Assembly (NCBI RefSeq): GCF_000745775.1
Contig: NZ_KN050752.1
Span: 357,074 to 421,073, forward strand
Direction of reading: 5' to 3'
Source of the DNA: Flavobacterium sp. ASV13
Lineage (GTDB): Bacteria > Bacteroidota > Bacteroidia > Flavobacteriales > Flavobacteriaceae
Length of the DNA stretch: 64,000 nucleotides
A program made the position numbers and the translations under genes. Shown here piece after piece: positions 50,100 to 58,229 of the stretch. Positions within the stretch are counted from its first letter, which is position 1, and every line of letters starts with the position of its first letter. The notes under the pieces are model-generated. The model ran no database searches. It was not told where the DNA came from and worked only from the letters and a program-made list of their open reading frames with translations.

Positions 50100-51080
50100 T
50101 TACAAAACCATCAAGTTACAACCACGAATATCAGAATTATCAAAACGTCCCAATACCTCGAAAGAGTTGTTGGGATATTTTTTGCCTAAATCTTGCGTTG
50201 CAATAAAGGAACATGAATTGATGTTAGCTAAATCAATAACATTGATTCCGCCTGTTTTTCCGTCATTCACATACGTAAGTGCATCTTCAGGGTCACGAAC
50301 TAAAATATTCATCCAGGAAGGACATTCAAAAATACCGTCTCCTAATGAATAAGCTTGCGCAAGAAGTTCCGTCATTCCATATTCAGAATGAATAGAAGAA
50401 ACACCAAAACCTTTGCATAAAATTTCGTGTAATTCTTCGCGAATCATTTCTTTGCGTTTTCCTTTCATTCCACCGGTTTCCATTATAATGGTATTTTGAA
50501 GTTGAAACTGATGTTTTTCGATTAAATCTAAGAGTGCGTATGTAACGCCAATCAAGATTACATTTTGTCCGGCATTATCTAGTTCGATTAGTTTCTGTGT
50601 AAGTTCTTCGTGGTTGTGTAAATAAAACCCACTTTCAGGTTGATTAGAGAGCTTTATAAGATCTTCTACCATGTAAATTAACGAAGAGCCATCGCGCTCT
50701 AAATAAGACGGTAAAAGGGCTAAAACGACATAATCTTCAATATTGCCGTAAAACTGAGAAAATCCCTGACGGTAACTTTCTTCGTAAAGTGAAACATCGG
50801 TAACCAAATGTCGGCTTGTGACCATTCCGGTTGTTCCGCTGCTGGTAAAAGTAACTTGTGGCAAATCTGAATTAGAAATTACTTCATGAGTTTTGAAAAA
50901 CTGGATTGGCAAAAACGGAATTTGTTTCAATGTTTTTACCTGTTGCGGATTTACGTTCAAAAAGTCACAGAAATCACGATATACTTTGTTGTTCTCGTGC
51001 TGAAAACGAAACACTTTTAGTGCTATTTTTTCAAATTGTTTCTGACTTGAAATGGTAAAGATATCGCTGGCTGTAATCAA
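50100..51080 (-). CDS. LuxE/acyl-protein synthetase-like protein
   Basis: 326 aa related to LuxE and phenylacetate-CoA ligase-type acyl-activating enzymes. The AMP-binding-like TFTSSGTTGMVTSRH block and the HSEYGMTELLAQAYSLGDGIFECPSWM region near the C-terminus are the recognisable parts. No fatty aldehyde reductase (LuxC/LuxD) is near, so bioluminescence is not implied. In Bacteroidota these genes are often linked to exopolysaccharide or lipid acylation; here no such neighbour is seen. A TATCTTTG box lies at 51094-51101. Confidence 0.8.
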   Translation of the reverse strand: MITASDIFTISSQKQFEKIALKVFRFQHENNKVYRDFCDFLNVNPQQVKTLKQIPFLPIQFFKTHEVISNSDLPQVTFTSSGTTGMVTSRHLVTDVSLYEESYRQGFSQFYGNIEDYVVLALLPSYLERDGSSLIYMVEDLIKLSNQPESGFYLHNHEELTQKLIELDNAGQNVILIGVTYALLDLIEKHQFQLQNTIIMETGGMKGKRKEMIREELHEILCKGFGVSSIHSEYGMTELLAQAYSLGDGIFECPSWMNILVRDPEDALTYVNDGKTGGINVIDLANINSCSFIATQDLGKKYPNNSFEVLGRFDNSDIRGCNLMVL

Positions 51081-51103
51081 AACTTTTTTTTTGCAAAGAT
51101 ATT

Positions 51104-51130
51104 GTTTTTAGTTTTTAGTCTCAGTTTTCG
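51104..51130. repeat. 7-nt period array (GTTTTTA type)
   Basis: GTTTTTA, GTTTTTA, GTCTCA (6 nt), GTTTTCG. An inverted partner (ACTGAAAAC type) follows near 51170, so the pair could fold. Confidence 0.55.
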
Positions 51131-51183
51131 ACCACGGTTTTTGGGTTTAGTTTAACTGAAAACAAAGACTGCGACTGAAAACT

Positions 51184-51212
51184 AAAAAAGCTCCCAAGAA
51201 GGAGCTTTTTTT
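51184..51212 (-). terminator. Hairpin terminator after the T9SS-domain gene
   Basis: AAAAAAGCTCC pairs with GGAGCTTTTTT around CAAGAA, with T-runs on both strands. Confidence 0.85.
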
Positions 51213-51216
51213 ATAT

Positions 51217-51555
51217 TTATCTGATAATCAGTTTTCGGGTTGCGGATGCGTTTTCTTCACTTATTTTAATGATGTAAACGCCTGGAACCAAATCTGAAAC
51301 GTTCAATTCTCGTGAGCTTAAATGCGTCTGGAGTACTTTTTTCCCCAAAAGATCAAAAATGATTATTTCTTTTTCCAAATCATTTTTGGTCGAAATAAAT
51401 ACTTTTCCGTTGATAACTGGGTTAGGATACAAGCTTAGACCCTCGATAGAAGTAGACTCTTGAGGTTTTGGTAATTGTTTACTGTCTTGTGCCGAGACAC
51501 TTACAGTAAAGAAAAAAGCCAATAAGAATGTAATATAAAAGTAGTTTTTTGCCAT
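51217..51555 (-). CDS. Lone T9SS type A sorting domain with signal peptide
   Basis: 112 aa: a Sec signal (about 1-23, ending SVSAQ), a linker of about 15 residues, then one type A C-terminal sorting domain (SLYPNPVINGKVFIST, IIIFDLLGKKVLQTHLSSRELNVSDLVPGVYIIKI, RKLIIR). The domain normally directs cargo through the type IX secretion system and is then cleaved; here there is no cargo domain. It could be a degraded cargo gene, a decoy or regulator of T9SS, or a small surface protein. It lies after the beta-helix lipoprotein but has its own spacer and terminator. Confidence 0.85.
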   Translation of the reverse strand: MAKNYFYITFLLAFFFTVSVSAQDSKQLPKPQESTSIEGLSLYPNPVINGKVFISTKNDLEKEIIIFDLLGKKVLQTHLSSRELNVSDLVPGVYIIKISEENASATRKLIIR

Positions 51556-51608
51556 CGCATTTATTTGATAAGTAAATATACAAAAAAAATTACAAAAATT
51601 ACGCCAAA

Positions 51609-51639
51609 AAAAAACATCCTAAATATTTAGGATGTTTTT
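51609..51639 (-). terminator. Hairpin terminator after the lipoprotein gene
   Basis: AAAAACATCCTAA pairs with TTAGGATGTTTTT around a 5-nt loop, with T-runs on both strands. Confidence 0.85.
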
Positions 51640-51661
51640 AACAATTTATGTTCGAAGTAAA

Positions 51662-52855
51662 TTATTTGATCAAGTTTACACCGTCAACTGTAGCCCAAGC
51701 TCCTGCAGTTAATGAAGCTCCTGTAGCTGTAGAACTTGGCGTGAAAGTTCCAGTTGGGAAAGCAACTGTAAAAGTTGAAGCACCAGCGATTGGGATGATG
51801 TTTGTTGTGTTAGAAATTTTGATGTTTAAAATTTTAATTTTTGATGTTTTTACTTGGTGATCATTTGTAGCTGCATCTAAGATACTTACTACAGCACCTT
51901 GGTAAGTAGTTGTGCTATTTGGAACTGTGAAGTTTCCGTAACCATCAACAACGATGTTGCTGTATTCTCCGTTACCTTCTCTTTTGAATTGGAAAGCATC
52001 AACTTGGTTGTCTGCACCTTCAGGAACGTTAGTAGATTCTCTCTTTAAAGTAATGTTAGAAACTTTTGGTCCGAAAGCATTGTCATTTGCAGACGCTTCG
52101 ATTTCCATTCCGTAGTTACCTTTTCCAGTTTGGTAAGCATACCAATTAGTATTAGCTTGACCTTGCCATCCATCTTGCCAGTCAAAAGAGTCATCAGTAT
52201 TTCCGTAAGAAATAGCATTTGTCATACTTGCAGTTCCTCCGAAGAATTCGAATCCGTCATCAGCACCTTTGTAAGCTACTAAGTGATCAAGAGTTGTTCC
52301 AGAACCTACAGAGTAGAATGTGAAAGCGTTGTTTTCTTTGTTACCGTCTGCTAATTTAGAACCAGCGTACTCAACTCTTACATAGTTTAATGAACCACCA
52401 TTGTGAGTTGCATTTGATCCTCCGTAAGAGATGTTGTTCCCGTCTTCAGAAGTAGAAGAAGTTCCTCCTCCAGCAACTTTTGCAGGTGCATCACCGTACA
52501 TGATGATACCTCCCCAAGAACCTGGAACTTTAGATTTTTCTGTAAACACAACTGGTTTATCAGCAGTTCCGTTGATGATTAATTTTCCTCCGTTTAAAAC
52601 AACTAAAGCGTTGTCTCCGGTAGCTTTGTCTATAGTGATTGTAGATCCTGCGTCAAAAGTTACAGTTACTCCTGAATTGATTTTTACAATTCCTTTTAAT
52701 GTGTAGTTTCCGTAAGCATAAGTTTTGTTTGCAGTGATAGGACCTGTAATTTCGCCTGTAGCAGGTGGTGTAACAGGAGTTGAATCGTCACTGCTTGAGC
52801 AAGAATTAAAAAATAAACCTGTAGCAAGTGCTAAAGCAAGAATTTTAGTTTTCAT
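51662..52855 (-). CDS. Surface lipoprotein with right-handed beta-helix-like repeats
   Basis: 397 aa with lipobox NSCS (Cys19), followed by SSSDDS, which fits the surface-export signal type of Bacteroidota lipoproteins. The body is a Gly/Asn/Asp-rich repeat domain (GSWGGIIMYGDAPAK, YVRVEYAGSKLADG, GADDGFEFFGGTASMTNAI, NTDDSFDWQDGWQG) with the short strand periodicity of parallel beta-helices. It is encoded downstream of a TonB receptor, has its own promoter with a six-unit TAACATn array, and precedes a lone T9SS domain. It is probably the outer-face partner of the receptor, with a role in capture of phosphate or a phosphorylated compound (inference from context). Confidence 0.8.
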   Translation of the reverse strand: MKTKILALALATGLFFNSCSSSDDSTPVTPPATGEITGPITANKTYAYGNYTLKGIVKINSGVTVTFDAGSTITIDKATGDNALVVLNGGKLIINGTADKPVVFTEKSKVPGSWGGIIMYGDAPAKVAGGGTSSTSEDGNNISYGGSNATHNGGSLNYVRVEYAGSKLADGNKENNAFTFYSVGSGTTLDHLVAYKGADDGFEFFGGTASMTNAISYGNTDDSFDWQDGWQGQANTNWYAYQTGKGNYGMEIEASANDNAFGPKVSNITLKRESTNVPEGADNQVDAFQFKREGNGEYSNIVVDGYGNFTVPNSTTTYQGAVVSILDAATNDHQVKTSKIKILNIKISNTTNIIPIAGASTFTVAFPTGTFTPSSTATGASLTAGAWATVDGVNLIK

Positions 52856-52890
52856 AGTTTTTGTGTTGTATTATTCGTTTTTATTTTTGT

Positions 52891-52978
52891 CAAAATTATG
52901 AGGTTAATCTTTTTAAGGTGTTATCTCAACATTACATTACAGTTACCAAAAATTGATTAAAATGTGAAGAGAATGTTA
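52891..52978 (-). promoter_or_regulatory. Candidate PHO-box array and -7 box of the lipoprotein gene
   Basis: Reading the minus strand, 7-mers at an exact 11-bp pitch: TAACATT, TCACATT, TCAATTT, TAACTGT, TAATGTT, TAACACC and a weak AAAGATT. Eleven nt later follows TTTG, which is part of a perfect TAATTTTG -7 box (52891-52898). The pitch and placement are those of a PhoB-type activator site. Confidence 0.65.
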
Positions 52979-53008
52979 AGCGAATCTTTGCAAATTGTAG
53001 CTATAAAA

Positions 53009-53038
53009 AAAGCTCCAGATATCTGGAGCTTTCAAGTT
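53009..53038 (-). terminator. Hairpin terminator after the TonB receptor
   Basis: AAAGCTCCAGAT pairs with ATCTGGAGCTTT as a perfect palindrome, with a T-run on the minus strand. It separates the receptor from the lipoprotein gene. Confidence 0.85.
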
Positions 53039-53054
53039 TGTTATGTTATTAATA

Positions 53055-55859
53055 TTAGAATGTGTAGCCAACTTTAACTGAGAATCCTACACCCTTTTTA
53101 TAGCTGTTTGCCAATAAAGATGGTTCGTCAACTTTTACTGTTCCGTTGTTTCCAAATTCTAATTGTCTTGCAGGGTTTATTAAGTTGTCTGCTGTAAACT
53201 TCACATCAAAATGGTCTGAAATTTTACTTCCCCAAACAAAGTCTAATTGAGATACAGGTAATTCATAAGTATTGTCCTGACCGTTTGTTCCTACTGCATA
53301 AATTCTTTTTCCGAATACGCCGTAAACAAGAGACATAGTGTTTGTCCAATCTTTGCCTAAAGTAAATTCATATTTTAAATCAGAATTCACTAACCAGTCT
53401 GATGCACCTTGCAATGATCTTGTTTGGTGTGTTTCAATTGAATTTTTAATAGTCACAACTCCGTCCTCATCCTGAGATTCGTAAGTTTTAGCAACATTTA
53501 CTTTTGTTGACATCAATGAAGCGTTCAATCCGAAAGAGAAATGCTCTAACTTGTCGCTAATTCTGTTTAGTCCTAAAAGGAATTCAACTTCTGCTCCATA
53601 TAAAGTTGCATTGTCTGAATTCAAGAAAGTAGTTACAGTTCCAGAAGTTGCATTTGCAATAAATGTTCTTTCGATTGGATTGTCAATATATTTTCCAAAA
53701 ACACCAAAAGCTAACATTTCTTTAGATGTTGGGAATATTTCATATTTCAAATCAACATTATAATTGTCGCTATTTTTCAATAAAGAATTACCTTGTGTAG
53801 AAGTATTATCAGCATTGATGTATGAGATCGGGAAAGCTTCCATTACAACTGGTTTTGTATATGTTTTACTTGCAGCGAAACGAATGTTAGATGTTTCTGT
53901 CATTAAGTATTTCAAGTTTACAGAAGGCAAAACATAAAGATTGTTGTATGTTTTCTTTTTGAATGGATCATCAAAAGAACCTAAAGTTCTGAAGTATGTT
54001 TCTTTGATCGTGTTTTCAACTCTCAAACCTCCGTTAAGCTCAAACTTGTCAGCAAATTTCCAGAATAAATTTGCATAACCTGCATTAGCACTTTCGTTAA
54101 GTTTAACTTTGTAAGTTGCGTTTGAACTTTCAGCAAAATATACAGAACCGTTACTGATGTCAGTTCTGATTTTACTATCGATATTGTTTATATCATTTGA
54201 TGAAAAAGCACTACCATAACTTGCAACAAATCGGTAAGAAGATTCCATTTTAGAAAAGTTTCCATTATAACCAACAGTCAATTTGTTTTGTTTTTCTTTT
54301 CCAAATTTTAAGTTGTACTCTAACAATCCTGAAACATACACATTACCGTCAACACTTAAATATTGACGTAAGAAATTGTTTGCTCCATAAGAAGTGTTGA
54401 TTTGATTTTCAGATTCCTGAGTACCAGTGTAGAATTTTCTGTCTGGTTGACCATATTTTGTATTTGCATAAGATACACCACCTTTTAAAGTTTGGTTTTT
54501 ATCTTCTGTCAAATTGTATTCTCCTAATAATTGAGCATTTAAATAATCTGTTTTATCCAATTGATTCGTACGGATAAAGTTGTTGTTGATACCGTTATTG
54601 CTTAAAACTCCGTATTGATCTAAGATTGAGTTTAATGTTGTTTTTAAGTATAAAGTGTTGAAAGATAATTTGTATCGTTCAGCTGAATAATTTACACCTA
54701 CTAAAGCAGAAGTACTGGTTTTGAAACGGTATTCAGTATTGATGAAATCATTGTTGTATTTATCACCAAGTGTTTGTAGTGTTCTGTTAACACCTTCTCT
54801 AACTGCAAAGCTATTATCAAAATTAAGCGATAATAAATAAGAAACGTTGCGGTTATTGCTTAAGTCAAATTTTTCTGCGTGTAGAAAATTGAAACTTGAG
54901 TTAAGCGGGCTTTTGCTTTTGCTTACGTTAAAACCTTTATCTCCATTTACAAAATTTAATGCCTGATCTGTCGTGAAAGTTGTTCTTCCAGCAGTTTCGC
55001 CTAAGAAACTTGGTAGCTCTCTGTCTTTTCCATTAAATCCGAAGAATCCTGCAGCAGAATCTGCATCTCCAGAAAGCAAGAAATCTTTAAAGCTGTTTCC
55101 AGTTGTATATCCTGCTCCAAGATTTATTTTAGTAATATTTTTTGTTGGTTTTGAAGTTTGAATATTAAAAGTTCCTCCAGCAAAATCTCCGTAAATGTTT
55201 GGGTTGAAAGTCTTGTAAACATCAATTACACCTACAATATTTGTTGGAAACAAATCAAGCGGAACAATTTTTGAGTATGGGCTGTTTGAAGGAGCAGCAA
55301 GATCATTGATCAATAAGTTGTTGTAACGATCTTCAAGACCACGAACAAATATTCCTCTTGAACCTACTTTTGTAATTCCGGTTACTTTTGTCAAACCTTC
55401 TTCAACATCACTTACACCTTTTCTAGACATTTCCTGTGCACCAATACTTTGTTTGATTACAACAGCATTTTTTTGGTCCAATAAAAGAGCAGTTTCTTTT
55501 TCTTTGTTTGCTGTCGATTTTACAACAACATCTTTAAGAGTATAACTTCCTGATGAAAGTACTTGGTTAACAGTGATTGTTTCACCAGCTTTTACAGTAA
55601 CAGGTTTTTCTACAGATTCATATCCTACGAAACTAAAAATAATAGTATAAGTTCCAGGATTTACAGTCAACGAATATTTTCCGTCAATGTCAGTGTTGGC
55701 AGTAATGTTTGTTCCTTTTAATAAAACATTTGCAAAAGGAAGTACTTCATTATTAGTTTCTTTGTCGGTTAATACACCAGAAATCGTACCTTTGTTTTGC
55801 GCGATCGAAATCGAACAGATAAATAATGTGATTAATAGAAATTTTAAATTGAATTTCAT
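53055..55859 (-). CDS. TonB-dependent receptor with CarboxypepD_reg-like domain
   Basis: 934 aa with a Sec signal (near ISIAQ, residue 21). The CarboxypepD_reg-like domain (about 25-110) has ISGVLTDKETNNEVLPFANVLLKGT. The plug (about 120-240) has KQSIGAQEMSRKGVSDVEEGLTKVTGITKVGSRGIFVRGLEDRYNNLLIND. A 22-strand-type barrel follows, ending in GFSVKVGYTF with terminal Phe. It is not SusC-type by the plug motif order, and no SusD follows; the partner is the beta-helix lipoprotein. Its divergent promoter has a three-unit TAACATn array. It is likely to import phosphate or a phosphorylated compound (inference). Confidence 0.92.
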   Translation of the reverse strand: MKFNLKFLLITLFICSISIAQNKGTISGVLTDKETNNEVLPFANVLLKGTNITANTDIDGKYSLTVNPGTYTIIFSFVGYESVEKPVTVKAGETITVNQVLSSGSYTLKDVVVKSTANKEKETALLLDQKNAVVIKQSIGAQEMSRKGVSDVEEGLTKVTGITKVGSRGIFVRGLEDRYNNLLINDLAAPSNSPYSKIVPLDLFPTNIVGVIDVYKTFNPNIYGDFAGGTFNIQTSKPTKNITKINLGAGYTTGNSFKDFLLSGDADSAAGFFGFNGKDRELPSFLGETAGRTTFTTDQALNFVNGDKGFNVSKSKSPLNSSFNFLHAEKFDLSNNRNVSYLLSLNFDNSFAVREGVNRTLQTLGDKYNNDFINTEYRFKTSTSALVGVNYSAERYKLSFNTLYLKTTLNSILDQYGVLSNNGINNNFIRTNQLDKTDYLNAQLLGEYNLTEDKNQTLKGGVSYANTKYGQPDRKFYTGTQESENQINTSYGANNFLRQYLSVDGNVYVSGLLEYNLKFGKEKQNKLTVGYNGNFSKMESSYRFVASYGSAFSSNDINNIDSKIRTDISNGSVYFAESSNATYKVKLNESANAGYANLFWKFADKFELNGGLRVENTIKETYFRTLGSFDDPFKKKTYNNLYVLPSVNLKYLMTETSNIRFAASKTYTKPVVMEAFPISYINADNTSTQGNSLLKNSDNYNVDLKYEIFPTSKEMLAFGVFGKYIDNPIERTFIANATSGTVTTFLNSDNATLYGAEVEFLLGLNRISDKLEHFSFGLNASLMSTKVNVAKTYESQDEDGVVTIKNSIETHQTRSLQGASDWLVNSDLKYEFTLGKDWTNTMSLVYGVFGKRIYAVGTNGQDNTYELPVSQLDFVWGSKISDHFDVKFTADNLINPARQLEFGNNGTVKVDEPSLLANSYKKGVGFSVKVGYTF

Positions 55860-55888
55860 TTCAGTGTTGTGTTTAATTTATTTTGGTG

Positions 55889-55932
55889 CAAAGAAAGACA
55901 CGCATTGTAAAGTTCATGTTAGGCACTTGTTA
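55889..55932 (-). promoter_or_regulatory. Candidate PHO-box array of the TonB receptor
   Basis: On the minus strand the 7-mers TAACAAG (55926-55932), TAACATG (55915-55921) and TTACAAT (55904-55910) lie 11 bp apart. Exactly 11 nt later comes TTTGCACC (TTTG at 55889-55892). Confidence 0.65.
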
Positions 55933-55982
55933 TGTTTTTGTGTTGCCAAGATTATCAAATTGTTACCAGATTAAATTACCGT

Positions 55983-56004
55983 TAACCGTAATTTTTAACG
56001 GTTA
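55983..56004. promoter_or_regulatory. Dyad in the receptor/regulator divergent region
   Basis: TAACCGT (55983-55989) and ACGGTTA (55998-56004) are perfect reverse complements with an 8-nt spacer. It lies between the divergent TonB receptor and PhoB-like genes and could be an operator. Confidence 0.4.
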
Positions 56005-56091
56005 TTTTGTTACTATCTTTACGCTGTGAAATAAAAAACATCAAATAATAACAAACGAAATTTGATGTCAAAATCTCAATTTTTGCTATTT

Positions 56092-56775
56092 ATGAAAAAA
56101 ACACAAACTAAGATTTTATTAGTTGACGATGAACCAGATATCTTAGAAATCGTTGGCTATAACCTTGCTCAGGAAGGCTATCAAATTGTAACAGCTTCAA
56201 ATGGAAAAGAAGCGATAGCAAAAGCTCAGAAAGAATTGCCAGAATTAATCATCATGGACGTAATGATGGCCGAAATGGACGGGATGGAAGCTTGTGAACA
56301 CATCAGAAAAATTCCAGAATTAAATAATGTTATCATAACATTCTTAACCGCAAGAAGTGAGGATTATTCGCAAGTAGCTGGTTTTGACGCAGGTGCTGAT
56401 GACTATATCACGAAGCCAATAAAACCAAAATTATTGGTCAGTAAAGTAAAGGCTTTGTTAAGAAGGTTAAAAGAACAAGAAATCGTTACAGACACTATAA
56501 ATGTAGGTGGAATCGAGATCAACCGCGAAGAATACAAGATCATAAAAGGCAATGTTGAAATTGCTTTGCCAAGAAAAGAATTCGAATTGTTTTACTTATT
56601 GGCTTCTAAACCAGGAAAAGTTTTTAAAAGAGATGAGATCCTTGATAAAGTTTGGGGAAATGAAGTTGTAGTTGGAGGAAGAACAATCGACGTTCACATT
56701 AGAAAGCTTCGCGAGAAAATTGGCGAAGACCTTTTTAAAACCATAAAAGGTGTTGGTTATAAATTCGAAGTATAA
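56092..56775 (+). CDS. OmpR/PhoB-type response regulator (likely PhoB)
   Basis: 227 aa. The receiver domain has ILLVDDEPD (Asp12/Asp13), phospho-acceptor Asp56 in LIIMDVMM, and the TARSEDYSQVAGFDAGADDYITKPIKPK block. The winged-helix domain (about 130-227) ends with the OmpR-type RTIDVHIRKLREKIG...IKGVGYKFEV. I chose the ATG at 56092, since MKKTQTKILLVDDE is the usual start; an ATG at 56065 also exists. Three flanking promoters have 11-bp-pitch repeats, the geometry of PhoB sites, and the cluster ends in a phosphate-type porin, so PhoB is the best name. Confidence 0.85.
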   Translation: MKKTQTKILLVDDEPDILEIVGYNLAQEGYQIVTASNGKEAIAKAQKELPELIIMDVMMAEMDGMEACEHIRKIPELNNVIITFLTARSEDYSQVAGFDAGADDYITKPIKPKLLVSKVKALLRRLKEQEIVTDTINVGGIEINREEYKIIKGNVEIALPRKEFELFYLLASKPGKVFKRDEILDKVWGNEVVVGGRTIDVHIRKLREKIGEDLFKTIKGVGYKFEV

Positions 56776-56788
56776 TTTTTTTAGTAGC

Positions 56789-56820
56789 TAAGATTCTAAG
56801 ACACTAAGTTGCTAAGGTTT
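56789..56820. repeat. 8-nt CTAAG array between the regulator and kinase genes
   Basis: CTAAGATT, CTAAGACA, CTAAGTTG, CTAAGGTT in exact 8-nt register, 13 bp after the regulator stop. Confidence 0.85.
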
Positions 56821-56885
56821 TTAGTAACAATGTATTGAAGTTAATTTTAAGCTCACTCAAATTATTTAAAACATTCACTATATTT

Positions 56886-56937
56886 AAACCATATAAGAAA
56901 TTGAAGTTTACTTGAGCTTCAGTTTTTTATATGGTTT
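56886..56937 (+). terminator. Long hairpin between regulator and kinase genes
   Basis: AAACCATATAAGAAATTGAAG pairs almost fully with CTTCAGTTTTTTATATGGTTT (wobbles only) around a 10-nt loop. A T-rich tail follows. It could attenuate read-through from the regulator into the kinase gene. Confidence 0.6.
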
Positions 56938-56984
56938 TTGAGTTAAACTTAATTTTACTAATCCCTTAATGGGAGCTATTTTTA

Positions 56985-58064
56985 ATGAAAATCAATTTTA
57001 AAAAAACATACAAATTCGCAATAAAATCGGCATTGTATATCAGTCTTTTCTCAACGGGATTTGTACTGATGCTGATGTCTTTATTCTATAAAAATCAATT
57101 GAAACATCAAGTTGCTTTTGGAATCGTTTTTATAATTTCAATTTATATTTTCTCTTTTTTAGTGCTTCAATATCGCGTTGAACGTTTCATTTACAGAAGA
57201 GTAAAGAAAATTTACGATGAGGTTTCGTTGCTGGAATCAACGCCCCTTATCAATCAGCCTATAACAACTGATATGGAAACGCTTTCGCGAGAAGTGAAAA
57301 AGTTTGCGACTGATAAAAAGCTTGAAATCGAAATGCTTGAAATTCGAGAGCAATATCGAAGAGAGTTTTTAGGAAACGTTTCGCACGAACTTAAAACACC
57401 ATTGTTTACCGTTCAGGGTTATGTTTCGACTTTGCTTGATGGCGCGATGGATGATAAAAACATTCGAAAAAAATATTTAAAACGTGCCGAAAAAGGTGTA
57501 GAGCGTCTTATATATATAGTTGAAGATTTGGATATGATTACCAAATTAGAATCGGGAGATTTGGATTTGAATATGACCGATTTTGATATTGTTGAATTGA
57601 TTCAGAATGTCTTTGATTTATTGGAAATGAAAGCCGATAAGAAGAAAATCAAATTGGCTTTTGAAAGTAAAAATGTTCAATCCGTAATTATTCGCGGAGA
57701 TCAGGACAGAATTCAGCAAGTTCTGGAAAACCTGATTGTCAACTCAATTAAATACGGAAAAGAAGGTGGTTTGACTGAAGTTGGCGTTGTAAATCTTACA
57801 AAGAAAAAAGTATTAATCCGAATCAGTGATAACGGAGAAGGTGTCGAAAAACAGAATATTTCTAGACTTTTTGAACGTTTTTATCGTGTTGACAAAAGCG
57901 GAACACGTTCTGAAGGAGGTTCTGGTTTAGGATTAGCCATTGTAAAACATATTATTGAGGCTCATAAAGAGAAAGTTTATGTAGAAAGTGAATTCGGAAT
58001 TGGTTCAGAATTCTCTTTTACACTCGAAAAAGCTAACAAAACGATAAAAGCTGAGGTTAAATAA
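56985..58064 (+). CDS. PhoR-like sensor histidine kinase without PAS domain
   Basis: 359 aa. Two transmembrane helices (about 12-33 and 43-62) with a very short periplasmic loop, then a HAMP-like linker, then the HisKA domain with REFLGNVSHELKTPLFTVQGYV (phospho-acceptor His134). The HATPase domain follows with the N-box VLENLIVNSIKYG and G boxes DNGEGVEKQNISRLFERFYRVDKSGTRSEGGSGLGLAIVKH. The PAS domain usual in PhoR is missing, and the periplasmic loop is too short to bind ligand, so signals probably come from a membrane partner. It is cotranscribed with or close to the PhoB-like gene. Confidence 0.88.
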   Translation: MKINFKKTYKFAIKSALYISLFSTGFVLMLMSLFYKNQLKHQVAFGIVFIISIYIFSFLVLQYRVERFIYRRVKKIYDEVSLLESTPLINQPITTDMETLSREVKKFATDKKLEIEMLEIREQYRREFLGNVSHELKTPLFTVQGYVSTLLDGAMDDKNIRKKYLKRAEKGVERLIYIVEDLDMITKLESGDLDLNMTDFDIVELIQNVFDLLEMKADKKKIKLAFESKNVQSVIIRGDQDRIQQVLENLIVNSIKYGKEGGLTEVGVVNLTKKKVLIRISDNGEGVEKQNISRLFERFYRVDKSGTRSEGGSGLGLAIVKHIIEAHKEKVYVESEFGIGSEFSFTLEKANKTIKAEVK

Positions 58065-58105
58065 TTGTAAGTTGGCTTTTCTTAGAAGCCGCAAAACAAG
58101 GTTTT

Positions 58106-58202
58106 TAACATTAAAGAAACATTGGGTTTCAGTGCCTAACATTAAATTTTTATTATAGTAACATCTGGTTAATGATTTGTTAACATAGGTGCGTCATCTT
58201 TG
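58106..58202 (+). promoter_or_regulatory. Candidate PHO-box array and -7 region of the porin gene
   Basis: 7-mers TAACATC (58159-58165), TAATGAT (58170-58176) and TAACATA (58181-58187) at an 11-bp pitch, then 11 nt and TTTGCATCC (TTTG at 58199-58202). Upstream there are further TAACATT (58106 and 58137) and AAACATT (58117) units, the first two also 11 bp apart. The spacing equals that at the receptor and lipoprotein promoters. Confidence 0.65.
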
Positions 58203-58229
58203 CATCCTGAAACTAAGGGTAAAAGAAAA

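Noticed and set aside
50100..51080. Bioluminescence locus (LuxE)
   Set aside because: No luxC, luxD, luxA or luxB in the window; relatives of this domain are common in non-luminous bacteria.
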